Positions 8,870 through 18,723 are shown, counted from the first letter of the stretch. The stretch: DNA of 64,000 nt from Xanthobacteraceae bacterium (GCA_019746355.1 JAIESC010000068.1:115122-179121); one strand, 5' to 3'. Translations and numbers: made by a program. The notes: a model not told the origin generated them from the letters alone.

Positions 8870-10081
8870 CTACGCGGCTTTTCGCTGCGGCACGCACATC
8901 ACCGCAACCATCGAAAGAAGCGTGAAGCCCGCGACCAGGATAAAGGTCCAGCGCGGCGCGCCGTAGTCGAGCAGCGCGCCGAACAGCGGCGGCGCGAGGA
9001 TGCCGGCGACGTGATAGCCGGTGGTGACGAAGGCGAACACCGCGCCGAACGAGCCGGGCGGGGTGACCTCGCGCACGATCATGTCGCGCGAAGGCATCAC
9101 GATGCCGCCGCACAGGCCCGCAAGCGACATCACCAGAATGAGAAGGAGCGCGCCGGGGTCCACGCTGGCGATCAGCGGCGCGGCCAGCACGGTCGCAAGC
9201 AATCCAACCGACGCGAGCAGGCGGTGATTGCTGATCCGTCCCGCGAGCCATCCGCCGACCAGCACGCCGCCTGCGCTGAGCAACAGATAGGCGGAGAGGG
9301 CGGTGTTTGACGTCACTGGGCTGGTGCCGTAAAGCGAGTCGAGCGCCACCACCGAGAAGTTCTGCAGGCCGAAGCTGCCGAACGCATACACCAGGAAGAA
9401 CACGAAGTTCATCAGGATCGGCGCGGTGACGAGCAGCCGCCAATCGGTCGGCGTGGAGCCCGCATCGCGCGGCTTGGCCGCGGCCGGATGCGGTTCGCCG
9501 TCGGGCTGGAATATGAGCACCAGGGCGGCGATCACGCCCAGCAGTGCCGCGCCGAGAAATGCGCCGCGCCAGCCGAACATCCCATGCAGCACCAGCACGG
9601 CGGCCGGAGCCGCGGCGCTGCCGAGCATTCCTGAGAAGGTGTGCACGGAATAGGCCTGGCTGATGCGCCCGGGCGCGACGTAGCGCGAAAGCAGCGCATA
9701 GTCCGCCGGGTGATACACGGTGTTGCCGAGGCCAATGACGCCGAACATCGCCACCAGCATCCAATACGAGTTCACCAGTCCGGCGACGGTGAAGCCGGCC
9801 GCTCCGAGGAGCAGGCCGGCGATTAGGGCGAAGCGCGCGTTGATCCGGTCGATCAGAAAGCCTGCCGGCGTCTGTGCCACGGCGGAGACCAGATTGAACA
9901 CGGTGATGGCGAGCCCCACCTCGGTGTAGCTCACGCCGTAGTCGTCTTTGACGAAGGCGAACAGCGGCGGCAGCACCAGCATGTAGAAGTGGCTGACGAA
10001 GTGGGCGGTGCTGACGCCTGCCACGAGGCGGATGTCGCTCGTGCGCCGTGCCGCGAAGGTGAGATCGGTGGCTTCCGTCAT
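8870..10081 (-). CDS. MFS transporter
   Basis: A 403-residue major-facilitator protein with about 12 hydrophobic segments. The start at 10081 (MTEATDLTFAARR) is followed by a short cytoplasmic tail and then the first segment (LVAGVSTAHFVSHFYMLVLP). The loop between segments 2 and 3 has GFLIDRINARF, a variant of the family G-x3-D-R-x-G-R motif. It belongs to the same operon as the CynX-like transporter and nitrilase. It is unusual for one small operon to have two unrelated MFS carriers; one may import the substrate and the other export the product. Confidence 0.88.
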   Translation of the reverse strand: MTEATDLTFAARRTSDIRLVAGVSTAHFVSHFYMLVLPPLFAFVKDDYGVSYTEVGLAITVFNLVSAVAQTPAGFLIDRINARFALIAGLLLGAAGFTVAGLVNSYWMLVAMFGVIGLGNTVYHPADYALLSRYVAPGRISQAYSVHTFSGMLGSAAAPAAVLVLHGMFGWRGAFLGAALLGVIAALVLIFQPDGEPHPAAAKPRDAGSTPTDWRLLVTAPILMNFVFFLVYAFGSFGLQNFSVVALDSLYGTSPVTSNTALSAYLLLSAGGVLVGGWLAGRISNHRLLASVGLLATVLAAPLIASVDPGALLLILVMSLAGLCGGIVMPSRDMIVREVTPPGSFGAVFAFVTTGYHVAGILAPPLFGALLDYGAPRWTFILVAGFTLLSMVAVMCVPQRKAA

Positions 10082-10113
10082 TCCGTTCGCTTGTGCCGCA
10101 GCCTGCTCCGGTT

Positions 10114-10168
10114 CTCTCTCCCCCACCAGGGCGTTCACGCCGTCTTCGCGGGCTATGCGGGGAGAGGG
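10114..10168. repeat. Palindromic intergenic repeat
   Basis: Arms CTCTCCCC (10116-10123) and GGGGAGAG (10159-10166) enclose a roughly 35-base spacer in the gap between the CoxL-like gene and the MFS operon. It looks like a common alphaproteobacterial intergenic palindrome. It may mark the end of the CoxL-like transcript. Confidence 0.5.
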
Positions 10169-10181
10169 AGGGGCCGGTGTA

Positions 10182-12530
10182 TTACTGCTTCGCCTTCGCC
10201 TCTTGGATCGCCTGCCAGACGCGCGCCGGGCTTGCCGGCATGTCGATGTGCTTGATGCCGTAGACCGACAGCGCATCGACCACCGCATTCATGATCGAGG
10301 TGAGCGATCCCGCGCAGCCCGCTTCGCCGCAGCCCTTGACGCCGAGCGGATTGGTCTTGGCCGGCACCGGATGGCTCTCGACAACGAAGTCGGGGACGTT
10401 GTGCGCCTTCGGCAGGGCGTAATCCATGAACGAGCCGGACAGGAGCTGCCCGCTCTCGTCATAGACCGTGTGCTCCATCAAGGTCTGGCCGATGCCTTGC
10501 GTCACACCGCCGTGCAACTGGCCGTCGACCAGCAGCGGATTGATGATGGTGCCGAAGTCGTTGACCGCGGTGTACTTGACGACCTCGATGTTGCCGGTGT
10601 CGGGATCGACCTCGACCTCGCAGACATGGCAGCCGTTGGGATAGGCCGATGGCGCGCCGTCGCTGACGTGCTTGACGTCAAGCGATTGCGGTCCATCCGG
10701 CGGCAAGGGCATGCCGGTGCGGACTTTCTGCGCCAGCTCCATGATGCCGATCTCGCGGTCGGTGCCGGCGACGACGAACCGGCCGTCCTTGAACTCGATG
10801 TCGCCAGCCGAAGCTTCGAGCGCGTGCGAGGCGATCTGCTTGCCCTGATCGACCACCTTGGCCGCGGCCTCGACGATGGCCTGGCCCGAATTCATCATCG
10901 AGCGCGAGCCGCCGGTGCCGCCACCGGCCAGAAGCTCGTCGCTGTTGCCTTGCAGGATGCGCACCTTGTCGAACGGCACGCCGAGCCGGTCGCTCAGCAC
11001 CTGGGCGAACGGCGAGGCATGGCCCTGGCCGTAATCGAGCGTGCCGGTGCGGATCGTCACGCCGCCGTCGGCGTCGAAGGCGATGCCGCCCATCTCCTTG
11101 TTGGCGGGGGCGGTGACCTCGAGATAGCAGCCAACGCCGATGCCGCGGATCTTGCCGCGCTTTTTGCTGTCGCGTTTGCGCGCGTTGAAGCCCTTCCAGT
11201 CGGAGGCCTCCAGTGCCTTCCGGAAGATCGCCGGGAAATCGCCGGTGTCATAGGTGGTGCCGGCCGCCGACTTCCATGGGATATCGCTCTTGCGGATCTG
11301 GTTCTTGCGGCGAAGCTCGATGCGGTCGAAGCCGGTCTCGGCGGCGGCATAATCGATCAGCCGCTCCATGAAGTAGTTGCCCTCGGGCCGGCCTGCGCCG
11401 CGATAGGGGCTGACGAACGTCGTGTTGGTGAACACGCACTTGCTCGACACCTCCATCGCCGGTGTGCGGTAGAGGCTGATGACGTTGCGCACGATGTTGA
11501 GCGTGCCGGGCTGCGGCGACATTGCGCCCTGGAAGCCGCCGAGGTTGGCGAAACCGTCGAGCCGCAGCGCGAGGAAATGCCCCTCTTCGTCGAGCGCCAG
11601 CTCCGCGGTCATCTCATGGTCGCGGCCGTGGTTGTCGGACATGAAGCTGCCCGAGCGTTCGTCGGTCCACTTCACCGGCCGGCCGAGCGCCTTCGCGGCA
11701 TGCAGGATGCAGATGTATTCCGGATAGACCTGCGCCTTCATGCCGAACGAGCCGCCGACATTGCCGGTGAGGATGTGCACCTTGTCCGGCGTGGTCTTCA
11801 TCGCCGCGGTGATGCCGGCCTTCATGCCCATCACGCCCTGGCTGACGGTGTTGAGCGTGTAGCTGTCGCCAGTCTTGTCGTAGCGGGCGTTCGCCGCACG
11901 CGGCTCGATCGCGTTGACCACCATGCGGGTGTTCTGGATCTTGAGCTGCACTTTGTGCTTGGCCGCGGCAAAGGCTGCGTTCACCTTCTCGGTGTCGCCA
12001 TAGTGAAAGTCGAGACAGATGTTGCCCGGCACGCTGTCGAACAGCGCGGTGGCGCCCGGTGCCGTCGCCTGCTGCGGCGTGGTCATGACCGGCAGCGGCT
12101 CGATGTCGAGCTCGATCGCCTCGGCCGCGTCCTTGGCCTGCAGCACCGTTTCGGCCACCACGCAGGCGATCGGATCGCCGACGAAACGCACCTTGTCGGT
12201 CGGCAGCGCCGGCCGCGGCGGCTTCTTCAGGTCGGTGCCGTCCTTGCTCTTGAACGGCAGCGCCGATTGCAGCGTGCCGTACTGCGCCACGTCCGCGCCG
12301 GTGTAGACGCCAAGCACGCCCTTCATCTTTTTCGCGGCGTCGGTGTTGATCGACTTGATCCGCCCGTGCGCGACGCTCGAGCGCAAAATGTAGGCATGGG
12401 CCTGATTCGGAAAATTGACGTCGTCGGTGTAGCGGCCTTCACCGCGCAGCAGCGTCGCGTCCTCCTTGCGGGGCGCCGGCTGGCCGATGGCGTAGGCGGA
12501 GCGGGACGTGGCGGTATCCTGGATGTTCAT
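10182..12530 (-). CDS. Xanthine dehydrogenase-family molybdopterin-binding (CoxL-like) subunit
   Basis: A 782-residue molybdenum hydroxylase large subunit. The active-site loop reads PYRGAGRPE (YRGAGR at 376-381), the form II-like version, not the CSFR loop of true aerobic CO dehydrogenase. The catalytic glutamate is E736 in GCGEAGC. The Moco-contacting GGSFGMKAQVYPE is at about 259-271. The usual partner genes (FAD-binding medium subunit and [2Fe-2S] small subunit) are not adjacent, so it must use subunits encoded elsewhere or another electron acceptor. It lies 100 bases upstream of the MFS-nitrilase operon on the same strand. The substrate is likely an aldehyde or N-heterocycle, but cannot be named. 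Confidence 0.9.
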   Translation of the reverse strand: MNIQDTATSRSAYAIGQPAPRKEDATLLRGEGRYTDDVNFPNQAHAYILRSSVAHGRIKSINTDAAKKMKGVLGVYTGADVAQYGTLQSALPFKSKDGTDLKKPPRPALPTDKVRFVGDPIACVVAETVLQAKDAAEAIELDIEPLPVMTTPQQATAPGATALFDSVPGNICLDFHYGDTEKVNAAFAAAKHKVQLKIQNTRMVVNAIEPRAANARYDKTGDSYTLNTVSQGVMGMKAGITAAMKTTPDKVHILTGNVGGSFGMKAQVYPEYICILHAAKALGRPVKWTDERSGSFMSDNHGRDHEMTAELALDEEGHFLALRLDGFANLGGFQGAMSPQPGTLNIVRNVISLYRTPAMEVSSKCVFTNTTFVSPYRGAGRPEGNYFMERLIDYAAAETGFDRIELRRKNQIRKSDIPWKSAAGTTYDTGDFPAIFRKALEASDWKGFNARKRDSKKRGKIRGIGVGCYLEVTAPANKEMGGIAFDADGGVTIRTGTLDYGQGHASPFAQVLSDRLGVPFDKVRILQGNSDELLAGGGTGGSRSMMNSGQAIVEAAAKVVDQGKQIASHALEASAGDIEFKDGRFVVAGTDREIGIMELAQKVRTGMPLPPDGPQSLDVKHVSDGAPSAYPNGCHVCEVEVDPDTGNIEVVKYTAVNDFGTIINPLLVDGQLHGGVTQGIGQTLMEHTVYDESGQLLSGSFMDYALPKAHNVPDFVVESHPVPAKTNPLGVKGCGEAGCAGSLTSIMNAVVDALSVYGIKHIDMPASPARVWQAIQEAKAKQ

Positions 12531-12768
12531 GGAGCAATTTCGCCTGTTTCGCCTGAATTTCTAAGGGAACAAGAGCCGGTTTGAGATATCGGACGAAGCC
12601 TGATTTCACAAGGACGGCCACAGGTTTCCGTCATGTTCTCGTCGGCCACCAGAGTTGCGCCCACCGGTGCGGCTCTTTAGACTTTCCGGCGAAGTTGAAA
12701 TTGACCGCCGCGCCGTCGAGCCCTGCGCTTTGAGCGCAACAAGGCTTCCGCGTGGGGAAAGGTTAGGA

Positions 12769-13872
12769 ATGGACGACGAGGCCCGGGCGACCGGCCTCGG
12801 CCCTGTGCCTGACCGGGAAGCCCGTGGGCCCCGGCGGGGCCGGCGGTCGCCCTATCGGCATCCGCGCCGCGACAGCGGGGCAGGCGGTGCGGGTGGGCAG
12901 GACCTGTCCGGTCCGACCTATGCCGCGCTCGATCTCGGCACCAACAACTGCCGCCTGCTGGTGGCGCGCGCGACGCGCGACGGGTTCCGCGTGGTCGACG
13001 CATTTTCGCGCATCATCCGGCTGGGGGAGGGCATTACCAGCTCCGGCCGCCTGAGCGACGCCGCCATCGTGCGCGCGGTCGAGGCCTTGCGGGTGTGCAG
13101 CGCCAAGATGCGCAACCGTGGCGTGACGCGCGCCAGGCTGATCGCGACCGAAGCCTGCCGGGCGGCGGGCAACGGGCTCGAATTCCTCGACCGCGTGCGG
13201 GATCAGGTCGGCATCGAGCTCGAGATCGTCGACCGCGAGACCGAAGCGCGGCTTGCCGCCACCGGCTGCACCCCGCTGGTCGATCCGCAGGCGCGCGGCG
13301 TCATCCTGTTCGACATCGGCGGCGGCTCTTCGGAACTGGTCCGCCTCGGGCCGTGCGGGGCGGCGCAGCATGGCCCGCCGCATCCGGCGATCGAGGGCTG
13401 GACCTCGATGCCGATCGGCGTCGTCACGCTCGCCGAGCGCCACGGCGGCGTGACGGTGACGCGGGAGAGTTTCGAAACCATGATCGCCGAGGTCGCGGTG
13501 CACGTGAACCGCTTCGCCGCCGAGCACGGCGGCACCGACGGCGTTCACATGCTCGGAACCTCGGGCACCGTGACCACCATCGCCGGCGTCTATCTCGAGC
13601 TGGCGCGCTACGAGCGCCGCCGTGTCGACGGCTGCTGGATGAGCGACGTGCAGGTGAGCGGTGTGGTCGAGCGGCTGCTGGCGATGACCTACGAAGGCCG
13701 CGTCGCCAACCCCTGCATCGGCGCCGAGCGCGCCGATCTGGTGCTCGCGGGATGCGCGATTCTCGAAGCGATCCGCCGCGCGTTCCCGTGCCCGCGGCTC
13801 CGGGTCGCCGACCGCGGGCTGCGCGAAGGCATGCTGGTGCAGATGATGCGCGAGGACGGAGTGTGGCGATGA
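12769..13872 (+). CDS. Ppx/GppA exopolyphosphatase-family phosphatase
   Basis: A 367-residue protein of the ASKHA fold. Phosphate-1 motif YAALDLGTNNCRLLVA (51-66), the connect region ATEACRAAGN, the second phosphate loop DIGGGSSELV and the later GTSGTVTTIAG are all present. Family members hydrolyse polyphosphate or pppGpp. It has a Gly/Arg/Pro-rich N-terminal extension of about 48 residues, common in Rhizobiales homologues and likely disordered. Start at 12769 (MDDEARATG); a start nearer residue 50 is possible. The rlmE gene follows on the same strand after about 150 bases, a neighbour pairing usual in this group. Confidence 0.92.
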   Translation: MDDEARATGLGPVPDREARGPRRGRRSPYRHPRRDSGAGGAGGQDLSGPTYAALDLGTNNCRLLVARATRDGFRVVDAFSRIIRLGEGITSSGRLSDAAIVRAVEALRVCSAKMRNRGVTRARLIATEACRAAGNGLEFLDRVRDQVGIELEIVDRETEARLAATGCTPLVDPQARGVILFDIGGGSSELVRLGPCGAAQHGPPHPAIEGWTSMPIGVVTLAERHGGVTVTRESFETMIAEVAVHVNRFAAEHGGTDGVHMLGTSGTVTTIAGVYLELARYERRRVDGCWMSDVQVSGVVERLLAMTYEGRVANPCIGAERADLVLAGCAILEAIRRAFPCPRLRVADRGLREGMLVQMMREDGVWR

Positions 13873-14023
13873 GCTCCGATCGCGTTGCAACTCGGGCCAT
13901 AGCGCGTCGAAGACGCGCGTTACCGCGCTGTTGGCGCTCCCTGCCCCTTTCAGGGGGAGGTGAAGCGGCCACATGCGATGCCTTCGCTCTCCAGGGGACG
14001 ACGAAGCGCGGAAAGGCCGCGCC

Positions 14024-14710
14024 ATGACAACCAAAGGTTCGGGTCGCGGGGAGCGGAGCCTCAAGGTCCGCGTCAAGGACAAGCGTAAGACGCAGTCGTC
14101 GCGCAAATGGCTGGAGCGCCAGCTCAACGATCCGTATGTGGCGCGGGCCAAGCGCGAGGGCTACCGCTCGCGCGCGGCCTTCAAGCTGATCGAGATCGAC
14201 GACAAGCACCGTCTGTTCAAGCCCGGCGCGCGGGTCGCCGATCTGGGCGCTGCGCCCGGCGGCTGGAGCCAGGTTGCGGCGAAGCGCGTCGGCGCGCAGG
14301 GACGCGTCGTCGGCATCGACATTCTCGACATGGACGAGATCGCAGGCGTCGAGTTCGCGAAGATCGATTTTCTTGACCCCGCCGCGCCGGACCGGCTGAA
14401 GACGATGCTCGGCGGGCCGGCCGACGTCGTTCTCTCCGATATGGCGGCGAATGCCACCGGCCACCGCCAGACCGATCATCTGAAGATCATGGCGCTGGTC
14501 GAGGCGGCGGCGGAATTTGCCGGCGAGGTGCTGAAGCCCGGCGGATCGTTTCTGGCGAAGGTGATCCAGGGCGGCACCGAGGGCGCATTGCTTGCGGGCC
14601 TCAAGCGTGATTTCGCGACCGTGAAGCATGTGAAGCCCGCCGCGAGCCGCTCCGACTCCGCCGAGCTCTACGTGCTGGCGACCGGATTCCGCGGCGGGGC
14701 AAAAAAGTGA
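14024..14710 (+). CDS. rlmE: 23S rRNA (uridine-2'-O)-methyltransferase RlmE (FtsJ/RrmJ)
   Basis: A 228-residue SAM-dependent enzyme that methylates U2552 in the A-loop of 23S rRNA in the assembled 50S subunit. The catalytic K-D-K-E set is visible: K in [11 protein letters not shown] in [12 protein letters not shown] in FLAKVIQG and E in SAELYVLA. The SAM-binding site is [12 protein letters not shown] short Lys/Arg-rich N-terminus ([16 protein letters not shown]) suits rRNA binding. The start at 14024 (MTTKGSGRG) is chosen because the family begins close to this basic stretch. Confidence 0.96.
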   Translation: MTTKGSGRGERSLKVRVKDKRKTQSSRKWLERQLNDPYVARAKREGYRSRAAFKLIEIDDKHRLFKPGARVADLGAAPGGWSQVAAKRVGAQGRVVGIDILDMDEIAGVEFAKIDFLDPAAPDRLKTMLGGPADVVLSDMAANATGHRQTDHLKIMALVEAAAEFAGEVLKPGGSFLAKVIQGGTEGALLAGLKRDFATVKHVKPAASRSDSAELYVLATGFRGGAKK

Positions 14711-14779
14711 CAGTCGGTCGAGGCTGCATCCGGACTACCGGTAGAATAGCATGGCCCTGTCGATCAACAGGAGGCGTGC

Positions 14780-16381
14780 ATGGCGAGCCGGCGTGATTTC
14801 CTGCGGGGCACCGCGGCAACTGCATTTGCGATGTCGGCGCATCCCGATCTGTTCGCGCAGTCTGTTGCTTCACCATCCGTGAACTGGAATGCAGGTTCAG
14901 TGCGGCATCTGTTGCCGACCGTGAACGACACCCGCATTCTGCTGAAGGCGTCTTTTGCATCTGCGCTGCCGGATGCTCCGACGCTCCAGATCGGCGGGAG
15001 CGCTTTTCGCGGTCGCATGAGCGACACGCGCGGCGAGCACTGGCATTTCCATGCGACCGACCTGGCGCCCGATCGCATGCATCGCCTGTCGCTCCTTGGC
15101 GGCGACGGCCGCCCGCTGTGCGAACCGTGGGAGCTCGCGACGTTTCCCGATCCCGATGACAGGCCGTCGCAATTCAGGGTCCTGTTCTTCGCGTGCGCAG
15201 GCGGCCACGAGGCGATGAAGTATCTCAGCCCGGCGGTGCGGGCGAGGCTGCTCCGGCGTGCGCTGAGTTTTCAACCACAGGCGGCGGTCGCCAACGGCGA
15301 TCATGTCTACTGGGATCTGTTGTCGCCGCTGACATCGAAGCGGCTCGGCGCGTCGCCTGACGCGGAGAAGATTGCCGGCAAGTTCAATCGGGCAGGCGTG
15401 GTGCTTGGTGGCGACAACGAGGCTGTTCTCAAGCGGGCCGTCGGACCGCAGATTGCGTCGGTCTACGGTGCGGATTTCCGCTCGACACCCGTTTTCTTCA
15501 TCCAGGATGACCACGACTATTTCGACAACGACGAGGCCACCGACGATTTCGTCACGTTTCCACCGACCCACTTCATGCTGCAGATGGCGCGCGCCACGCA
15601 GCATTTGTACTACCCGGAGTACCTGCCCGACGTGGCGCGTCCGCGCGGTCTGGCCTGGTCCTCGTCAGCCGACCGCGTCGATGGCGTGTCGGAGACCTTC
15701 GGCACCATTCGCTATGGCCGGCTTGCGGAAGTGCTGCTGTATGACATTCGCAGAACTGCGACGCTGGCAGGACCGAGCGCGGTCTATGTCGACGTCGAGG
15801 CGGAAAACTGGCTGAAGGCCCGGATGGCCGCGACCGACGTCGCCCACGTCGTCCATGCTCCTTCCAATCCGCCGGGCTGGACGGCCGGGAAGTGGGGCGA
15901 GTGGTATCCGGACGTCGTCGGACCGGACAAGAAGCTGACGATTTCGGTGCCGAAGCCTTACTGGCAACCGGGCTGGCTCAAGCAGCACGACCGGCTGATG
16001 GCCGCGATGTCGGCGATGCGGAGCCGCAGGCCGCTGATCGTCAGCGGCGACATGCACGCGGTCGCGCTCGCGACCATGCAGCGCAGCGGCTCGCTCGACC
16101 TCAGAACCAATCCGATCCACGTTGCGCTGTCAGGCACGATCGGCACGTGGACGGGTGGCTGGCCGTCCAGCGGCATACGCGGCACGCCGGCTACGCCTTC
16201 GGCGGTGCTGGACCTGAGCGAGAAGGTGAAACCGATCGAGCAGCACGGCTTTACGCTCGTCGATTTCACCCCCGACAGGATGGTGCTGCGCTTCTTCAAG
16301 TGGGACGTGAACACGCAAGGCGTCGATGCGATCGACACGCTGCAGCCGTTCCACACCGAGGAATTGATCCGTCCGGCTTGA
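14780..16381 (+). CDS. Tat-exported PhoD-like metallophosphoesterase
   Basis: A 533-residue periplasmic phosphatase-like protein. The N-terminus is a Tat signal (SRRDFLRG, then a hydrophobic stretch to about residue 28). Metal-binding motifs of the calcineurin/PhoD type appear in order: NGDHVYWD, GGDNEAV, QDDHDYFDNDE and SGDMHAVAL. AGGAGG-type RBS sits at about 14770. Family members hydrolyse phosphomonoesters or phosphodiesters using Ca/Fe. The precise substrate is not readable. It runs almost into the convergent TPR gene, with 8 bases between stops. Confidence 0.88.
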   Translation: MASRRDFLRGTAATAFAMSAHPDLFAQSVASPSVNWNAGSVRHLLPTVNDTRILLKASFASALPDAPTLQIGGSAFRGRMSDTRGEHWHFHATDLAPDRMHRLSLLGGDGRPLCEPWELATFPDPDDRPSQFRVLFFACAGGHEAMKYLSPAVRARLLRRALSFQPQAAVANGDHVYWDLLSPLTSKRLGASPDAEKIAGKFNRAGVVLGGDNEAVLKRAVGPQIASVYGADFRSTPVFFIQDDHDYFDNDEATDDFVTFPPTHFMLQMARATQHLYYPEYLPDVARPRGLAWSSSADRVDGVSETFGTIRYGRLAEVLLYDIRRTATLAGPSAVYVDVEAENWLKARMAATDVAHVVHAPSNPPGWTAGKWGEWYPDVVGPDKKLTISVPKPYWQPGWLKQHDRLMAAMSAMRSRRPLIVSGDMHAVALATMQRSGSLDLRTNPIHVALSGTIGTWTGGWPSSGIRGTPATPSAVLDLSEKVKPIEQHGFTLVDFTPDRMVLRFFKWDVNTQGVDAIDTLQPFHTEELIRPA

Positions 16382-16389
16382 GGCGGCCT

Positions 16390-17337
16390 CTAGGGATTGA
16401 CACCCAATTCCTTGAGCAACTGCCGCGTCGTCGGCAGCTTCGGATTGATCTCCAGCGCCTTCGTCAGGTCGGCGATCGCGCCGGCCTTGTCGCCTGAATC
16501 CTTTTTGGCGAGCCCGCGGTTGTTCCAGGAATGGGCGTCTTTCGGGTCGTATTCGATCGCCTTGTCGTAGTCGGCGATGCCGCCGGCATTGTCGTATTTC
16601 ATCAGCTTGACCATGCCGCGGTTGCGCCAGCCGCGCGCGTCGGTGGGCGCGACGCGGATCGCCTCGCCGTAGTCGGCCGCGGCGCGGTCGAGGTTGTTCA
16701 TCGCCCGATAGATGTTGCCGCGGTTGATGTAGCCCAGCAGGTCGTCCGGCTGCAGCTCGATGGTCTTGGAATAGTCGGCGATCGCGCGGTTGAAGTCGCG
16801 CTTGCGCTGGTAGGCCCAGCCGCGATTGCCATAGGCGCGGGCGCTCTTCGGGTCGTGCTTGATCGCGGTGGTGAAATCCGCAATCGCCTCGTCGAGCTTG
16901 TTGCGTTTCAGCAGCGCATCGCCGCGGTTGTTGTAGGCGGCAGAGAGCGTCGGATCGAGCTTGATCGCGTGGTTGTAGTCGGCGATGGCGCGTTCGAGGT
17001 CGCCCTTGAGCGCGAACACCCGGCCACGATTGCTGAACGAGCAACCGAAGGTCGGATCGATCTTGATCGCCTGCTCCAGGTCGGCCAGCGCCTGGTCGAG
17101 TTCGAGCTTCTCGGTCAGCGCGAAGCCGCGGTTGCAGTAGGCGACGGCGAGTGAACGGCCGGTCTCGGTCCTGGCGTCGATCAGCGCGGTGCAGCCGGCG
17201 ATCCGCGCCTCGTGTGTCGCGTCAGGCGCCTTGCAGGCGCTTGCGGGCGTGGCTTGCGCCGCCGCTTGAGGGGCGGCGAACGGAAGGGCGGCGACGACGG
17301 CCGCGGTGACAATCAATAATGACGTTCGCATCGGCAT
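16390..17337 (-). CDS. Exported tetratricopeptide-repeat protein
   Basis: A 315-residue protein with a signal peptide (MPMRTSLLIVTAAVVAALPF, cleavage near AAAQA) and about seven 34-residue TPR units from residue 55 on, each with the NRG...A..DY..AI..DP pattern, plus a partial eighth at the C-terminus. The start at 17337 is preceded by GGAGG. TPR arrays bind partner proteins; no partner is indicated. A second, longer protein of the same type lies just upstream on the same strand, which points to tandem duplication. Confidence 0.88.
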   Translation of the reverse strand: MPMRTSLLIVTAAVVAALPFAAPQAAAQATPASACKAPDATHEARIAGCTALIDARTETGRSLAVAYCNRGFALTEKLELDQALADLEQAIKIDPTFGCSFSNRGRVFALKGDLERAIADYNHAIKLDPTLSAAYNNRGDALLKRNKLDEAIADFTTAIKHDPKSARAYGNRGWAYQRKRDFNRAIADYSKTIELQPDDLLGYINRGNIYRAMNNLDRAAADYGEAIRVAPTDARGWRNRGMVKLMKYDNAGGIADYDKAIEYDPKDAHSWNNRGLAKKDSGDKAGAIADLTKALEINPKLPTTRQLLKELGVNP

Positions 17338-17466
17338 GGAGATGGCGGCCTCCTTGGGCTGAAGTTGGGCAGCCTCGGTCGCGTGCTCGACGCGGTTCCG
17401 GCTCCCGCGCATCTGCAAATTGGTCGCAGCGGTTCATCGCCGGATTTCCGGCGTTTTCCGCCCCAT

Positions 17467-18723
17467 TCAGCGCATCACGCCCAGGCGGCGCAGCGCGTCC
17501 GCGGGCTGCTGCAGGCCTGGGTCCAGCGCCGCCGCCCGGCGAAGGTCGGCGATGGCCGCGTCCTTGGCGCCAAGCTTTTCCTGGATCAGCCCGCGCAGGC
17601 TCAGCGCCTGCGCCCAGTTGGGGTTGATCTCGGCGGCCTTGGTTGCATCGTTGAGCGCCTCGCGGAAGCGGCCGGCGATGTAGTGCGCTTGCCCGCGTTC
17701 GTAGTAGGCCGGAGCGAAACCCGGCGAAAGCGCGATGGCTTTGTCGTAGTCGGCGATCGCGCGGTCGAGCGCGCCGCGGTTGCGCCAGATGTTGCCGCGG
17801 GTGCCGTAGAAGGCGGGGTTGCGCGTGTCGAGCGCGATCGCCTTGTCGAGGTCGGCGAGCGCCCGGTCCGGATCGCCGCGGGCGCCGAGCGCGATGCCGC
17901 GGTTGCCGTAGGCCGACGCGTTCTCGGGGGCAAGCCGGATCGCGGCGTCGAAATCGGCAATTGCGCGGTCGGGATCTTTCTTGGCGCTGAAGGCAAGCCC
18001 GCGGTTGAGATAGGCCAGCGCATAGTTCGGATCGAGCTTCAGCGCCGCGTCGTAGTCGGCGATGGCACGGTCCTGCTCGCCCTTGTCGGCAAGTGCGATG
18101 CCGCGGTTGTTGAAGGCCGCGGCCTCCCTCGGGCTGAGCCGGATGGCCTGGTCGTAATCGGCGATGGCGCGGTCGCTCTGGCCGATGCGGCGGAGCGCCA
18201 GCCCGCGGTTGAAGTAGGCCGCGCCGAGATTGGGATCGAGCCGCAGCGCCTGATCGTAGTCGGCAATGGCCCGATCGGTGTCGCCCTTGGCATCGTGCGC
18301 CGTGGCGCGGCCCATGAAGCTCACAGCGCCGCGCGGATCGAGCCGGATCGCCTGATCGAAGCTGGCGATGGCGCGGTCATAGTCGCGCCGCACCAGGTGC
18401 GCGTTGCCGCGGCTCAGATAGGCGCGGGCATAGCCGGGGTTGATGCGCACCGCGGTATCGAACTCGGTGACGGCCCGGTCGTAATCGCCGGCGCGGGCAT
18501 AGGCGATGCCGCGGTTGGAATGGACGATGGCGAGGTTGTCGCCGACATAGCGGCCGCTGTTCAGCAGCGTGGTGCAGGCGGTGGCCTGAACCTCCGCGCT
18601 TGCGCCGCCCATGCCGGCGCAGCGCCGCTCGTCCGCCGACAGTGGCTGCGCACGGCTTGAGGCGGCCGTGAGTGCCAACACTGCTGCGGTCAGCACAAGA
18701 AGGGCGAGGCGCGAGGTCGGCAT
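17467..18723 (-). CDS. Exported tetratricopeptide-repeat protein (10 repeats)
   Basis: A 418-residue protein with a signal peptide (MPTSRLALLVLTAAVLALTA, cleavage near SSRAQ) and ten consecutive 34-residue TPR units from about residue 62 to the C-terminus. The repeats are unusually uniform (DRAIADYDQAIRLDP appears with little change several times). A short pre-repeat region with two cysteines (RRCAGMGG, ATACTTLL) recurs in the downstream paralogue and may form a disulfide. It is a paralogue of the gene at 16390-17337. The function is unknown beyond a probable periplasmic scaffold. Confidence 0.9.
   Translation of the reverse strand: MPTSRLALLVLTAAVLALTAASSRAQPLSADERRCAGMGGASAEVQATACTTLLNSGRYVGDNLAIVHSNRGIAYARAGDYDRAVTEFDTAVRINPGYARAYLSRGNAHLVRRDYDRAIASFDQAIRLDPRGAVSFMGRATAHDAKGDTDRAIADYDQALRLDPNLGAAYFNRGLALRRIGQSDRAIADYDQAIRLSPREAAAFNNRGIALADKGEQDRAIADYDAALKLDPNYALAYLNRGLAFSAKKDPDRAIADFDAAIRLAPENASAYGNRGIALGARGDPDRALADLDKAIALDTRNPAFYGTRGNIWRNRGALDRAIADYDKAIALSPGFAPAYYERGQAHYIAGRFREALNDATKAAEINPNWAQALSLRGLIQEKLGAKDAAIADLRRAAALDPGLQQPADALRRLGVMR

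Noticed and set aside
13095..14027. Arg-rich plus-strand frame overlapping the Ppx gene
   Set aside because: Frame-shifted shadow of the phosphatase with repetitive Arg/Gly composition.
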